DNA of 64,000 bases. Source: Planctomycetota bacterium. GTDB taxonomy: Bacteria; Planctomycetota; Phycisphaerae; Phycisphaerales; Phycisphaeraceae. Each line of letters begins with the position of its first letter. The first letter of the stretch is position 1. The stretch is taken from assembly GCA_026386955.1 (NCBI GenBank), contig JAPLMQ010000121.1, forward strand, positions 1-64,000, written 5' to 3'. Made by a program: the position numbers and the translations under genes. Below, piece after piece: positions 63,228-64,000 of this stretch. Under the pieces are notes generated by a model, which was not told where the DNA came from, ran no database searches, and saw only the letters and a list, made by a program, of their open reading frames with translations.

Positions 63228-64000
63228 CAATTCACGCTCCCGCGCGACTGGCCGCGGGTCTCGGGCGTGAAGAGGCTGCCGACCAGCGAGACGCAGGTCA
63301 CCGCCAGCATGGCCATGAAGATGGCGCGGTAGGACTCGGCCGGGTAGATGATGGCCTCGGGCGTGACCACCGCGCGGTCCTCGAACGCCTTGAGCACCAA
63401 CCCCGCCCCCTGCGTCGCCGCGGCGAAGACGGCGTAGCACATCGAGTTGATCAGCCCCGCCGCGAGGGCGGTCGCCCCCGGCGGGCAGATCTCCTTGAAG
63501 AGCGTCGTGCCCACCGCGCCGGTGCTGCAGGACATCGCCAGCAGCAGGCAGCCGACGACAAACCAGTCCGTGGGCATGTCCCAGATGATGCCCGAGTAGA
63601 GCATGGCCGCGCCGCACGCGGCGGCGACCGCGGCGGCGACGAGGATCGGCTTGCGCCGCTGGCCGATCATCCGGGGAAGGAAGCCGGCGATGAACGAGCC
63701 GAGCACGACGATGATGAGCATGGCGAAGGTGACGTCGGCCGCCCGCGCGGGGCTGAGCCGGCAATGGTCCTGCATGAACTTCTTGCCGATGATCGCCTGC
63801 ATCACCATGTAGACCGCGAAGTTCGCCGGCCCGCCGATCATCATGACGTAGGCCCCGGGCGTGCGCACGAACTGTCCGAGCACCGCGAAGGAGATGGTCT
63901 TGCCCTCCTTGTGCGTCCGCCGGGCCCCGCGCAGGAGGATGACCGTCCCGAGCAGCCCCGCGGCGCAGAGCAGCCCCGCGCCGAGCATCGCCGGCCGCCA
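63224..64000 (-). CDS. MFS transporter (partial, N-terminus beyond window)
   Basis: The C-terminal 258 residues of a major-facilitator-type permease, open to the right edge. Visible helices include ITFAVYMVMQAII-type segments, AADVTFAMLIIVVLGSFIAGFLPRMIGQRRKPILVAAAVAAACG, DWFVVGCLLLAMSCSTGAVG, PGATALAAGLINSMCYAVFAA and FMAMLAVTCVSLVGSLFTPETRG. The cytoplasmic loop PRMIGQRRKP resembles the MFS motif A. It ends VNC followed by TAG from an adjoining family A repeat. The substrate is unknown; its position next to the lyase/TRAP genes suggests sugar or sugar-acid uptake. Confidence 0.85.
   Translation of the reverse strand, partial: WRPAMLGAGLLCAAGLLGTVILLRGARRTHKEGKTISFAVLGQFVRTPGAYVMMIGGPANFAVYMVMQAIIGKKFMQDHCRLSPARAADVTFAMLIIVVLGSFIAGFLPRMIGQRRKPILVAAAVAAACGAAMLYSGIIWDMPTDWFVVGCLLLAMSCSTGAVGTTLFKEICPPGATALAAGLINSMCYAVFAAATQGAGLVLKAFEDRAVVTPEAIIYPAESYRAIFMAMLAVTCVSLVGSLFTPETRGQSRGSVNC

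Overview
The window is very GC-rich and gene-dense, with most genes on the minus strand in the first 23 kb. An alternative complex III locus fused to a caa3-type oxidase locus, a PEP-CTERM exported polysaccharide lyase, a giant secreted PQQ-propeller/methyltransferase/malectin-like protein, formaldehyde-activating enzyme, several phytanoyl-CoA-dioxygenase-like proteins and a TatT-type TRAP transporter together point to a planctomycete, probably a Phycisphaerae-like lineage. The phylum call is inferred from gene content; no rRNA is present.

Region 1 (1-13.8 kb, minus strand) is a respiratory supercluster in transcription order actA, actB, actC-actD fusion, actE, actF, a small one-TM protein, sco, coxB (with cytochrome c domain), coxA, coxC. 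It should encode a quinol:cytochrome c reductase plus its terminal oxidase. A good promoter lies at 14115-14144, followed by a leader of about 325 nt; actA seems to start at ATC. The oxidase carries the YS motif in place of the D-channel glutamate (A2 type).

Region 2 (14.2-22 kb) has an unknown anchored protein, a heparinase II/III-family protein with a clear terminator, and a 1565-residue exported multidomain protein. Region 3 (22-41 kb) is a mosaic of small genes (two PhyH oxygenases, GNAT, YdeI-like, beta-propeller glycosidase-like protein, four small envelope/stress proteins, ceramidase-like protein, NeuD-like acyltransferase, two alpha/beta hydrolases, a zinc-ribbon membrane protein, Fae, Tag). 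The gaps are filled with palindrome-rich inverted-repeat elements. tRNA-Ser(GCU) is at 41.5 kb.

Region 4 (41.7-56.6 kb) carries a G3E GTPase, the PEP-CTERM lyase, an M48 protease, a third PhyH protein, an esterase, a shortened MnmE-like GTPase, type III pantothenate kinase, Obg, L27, a GIY-YIG-like protein, an M24 peptidase and ClpS. Region 5 (56.6-64 kb, minus) is a secreted heparinase/alginate-lyase-like enzyme next to a TatT-DctP-DctQM TRAP transporter and an MFS permease cut by the window edge. This looks like depolymerisation of an acidic polysaccharide and import of the products.

The most unusual signal is the repeat landscape. At least seven families of inverted-repeat elements (about 100-370 bp) lie almost entirely between genes. 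Some are nested inside others, one family supplies the stop codon of three neighbouring genes, one appears to supply the start region of tatT, and a perfect 30-bp inverted repeat brackets a 2.3-kb block carrying a PhyH gene. No transposase is visible in the window.
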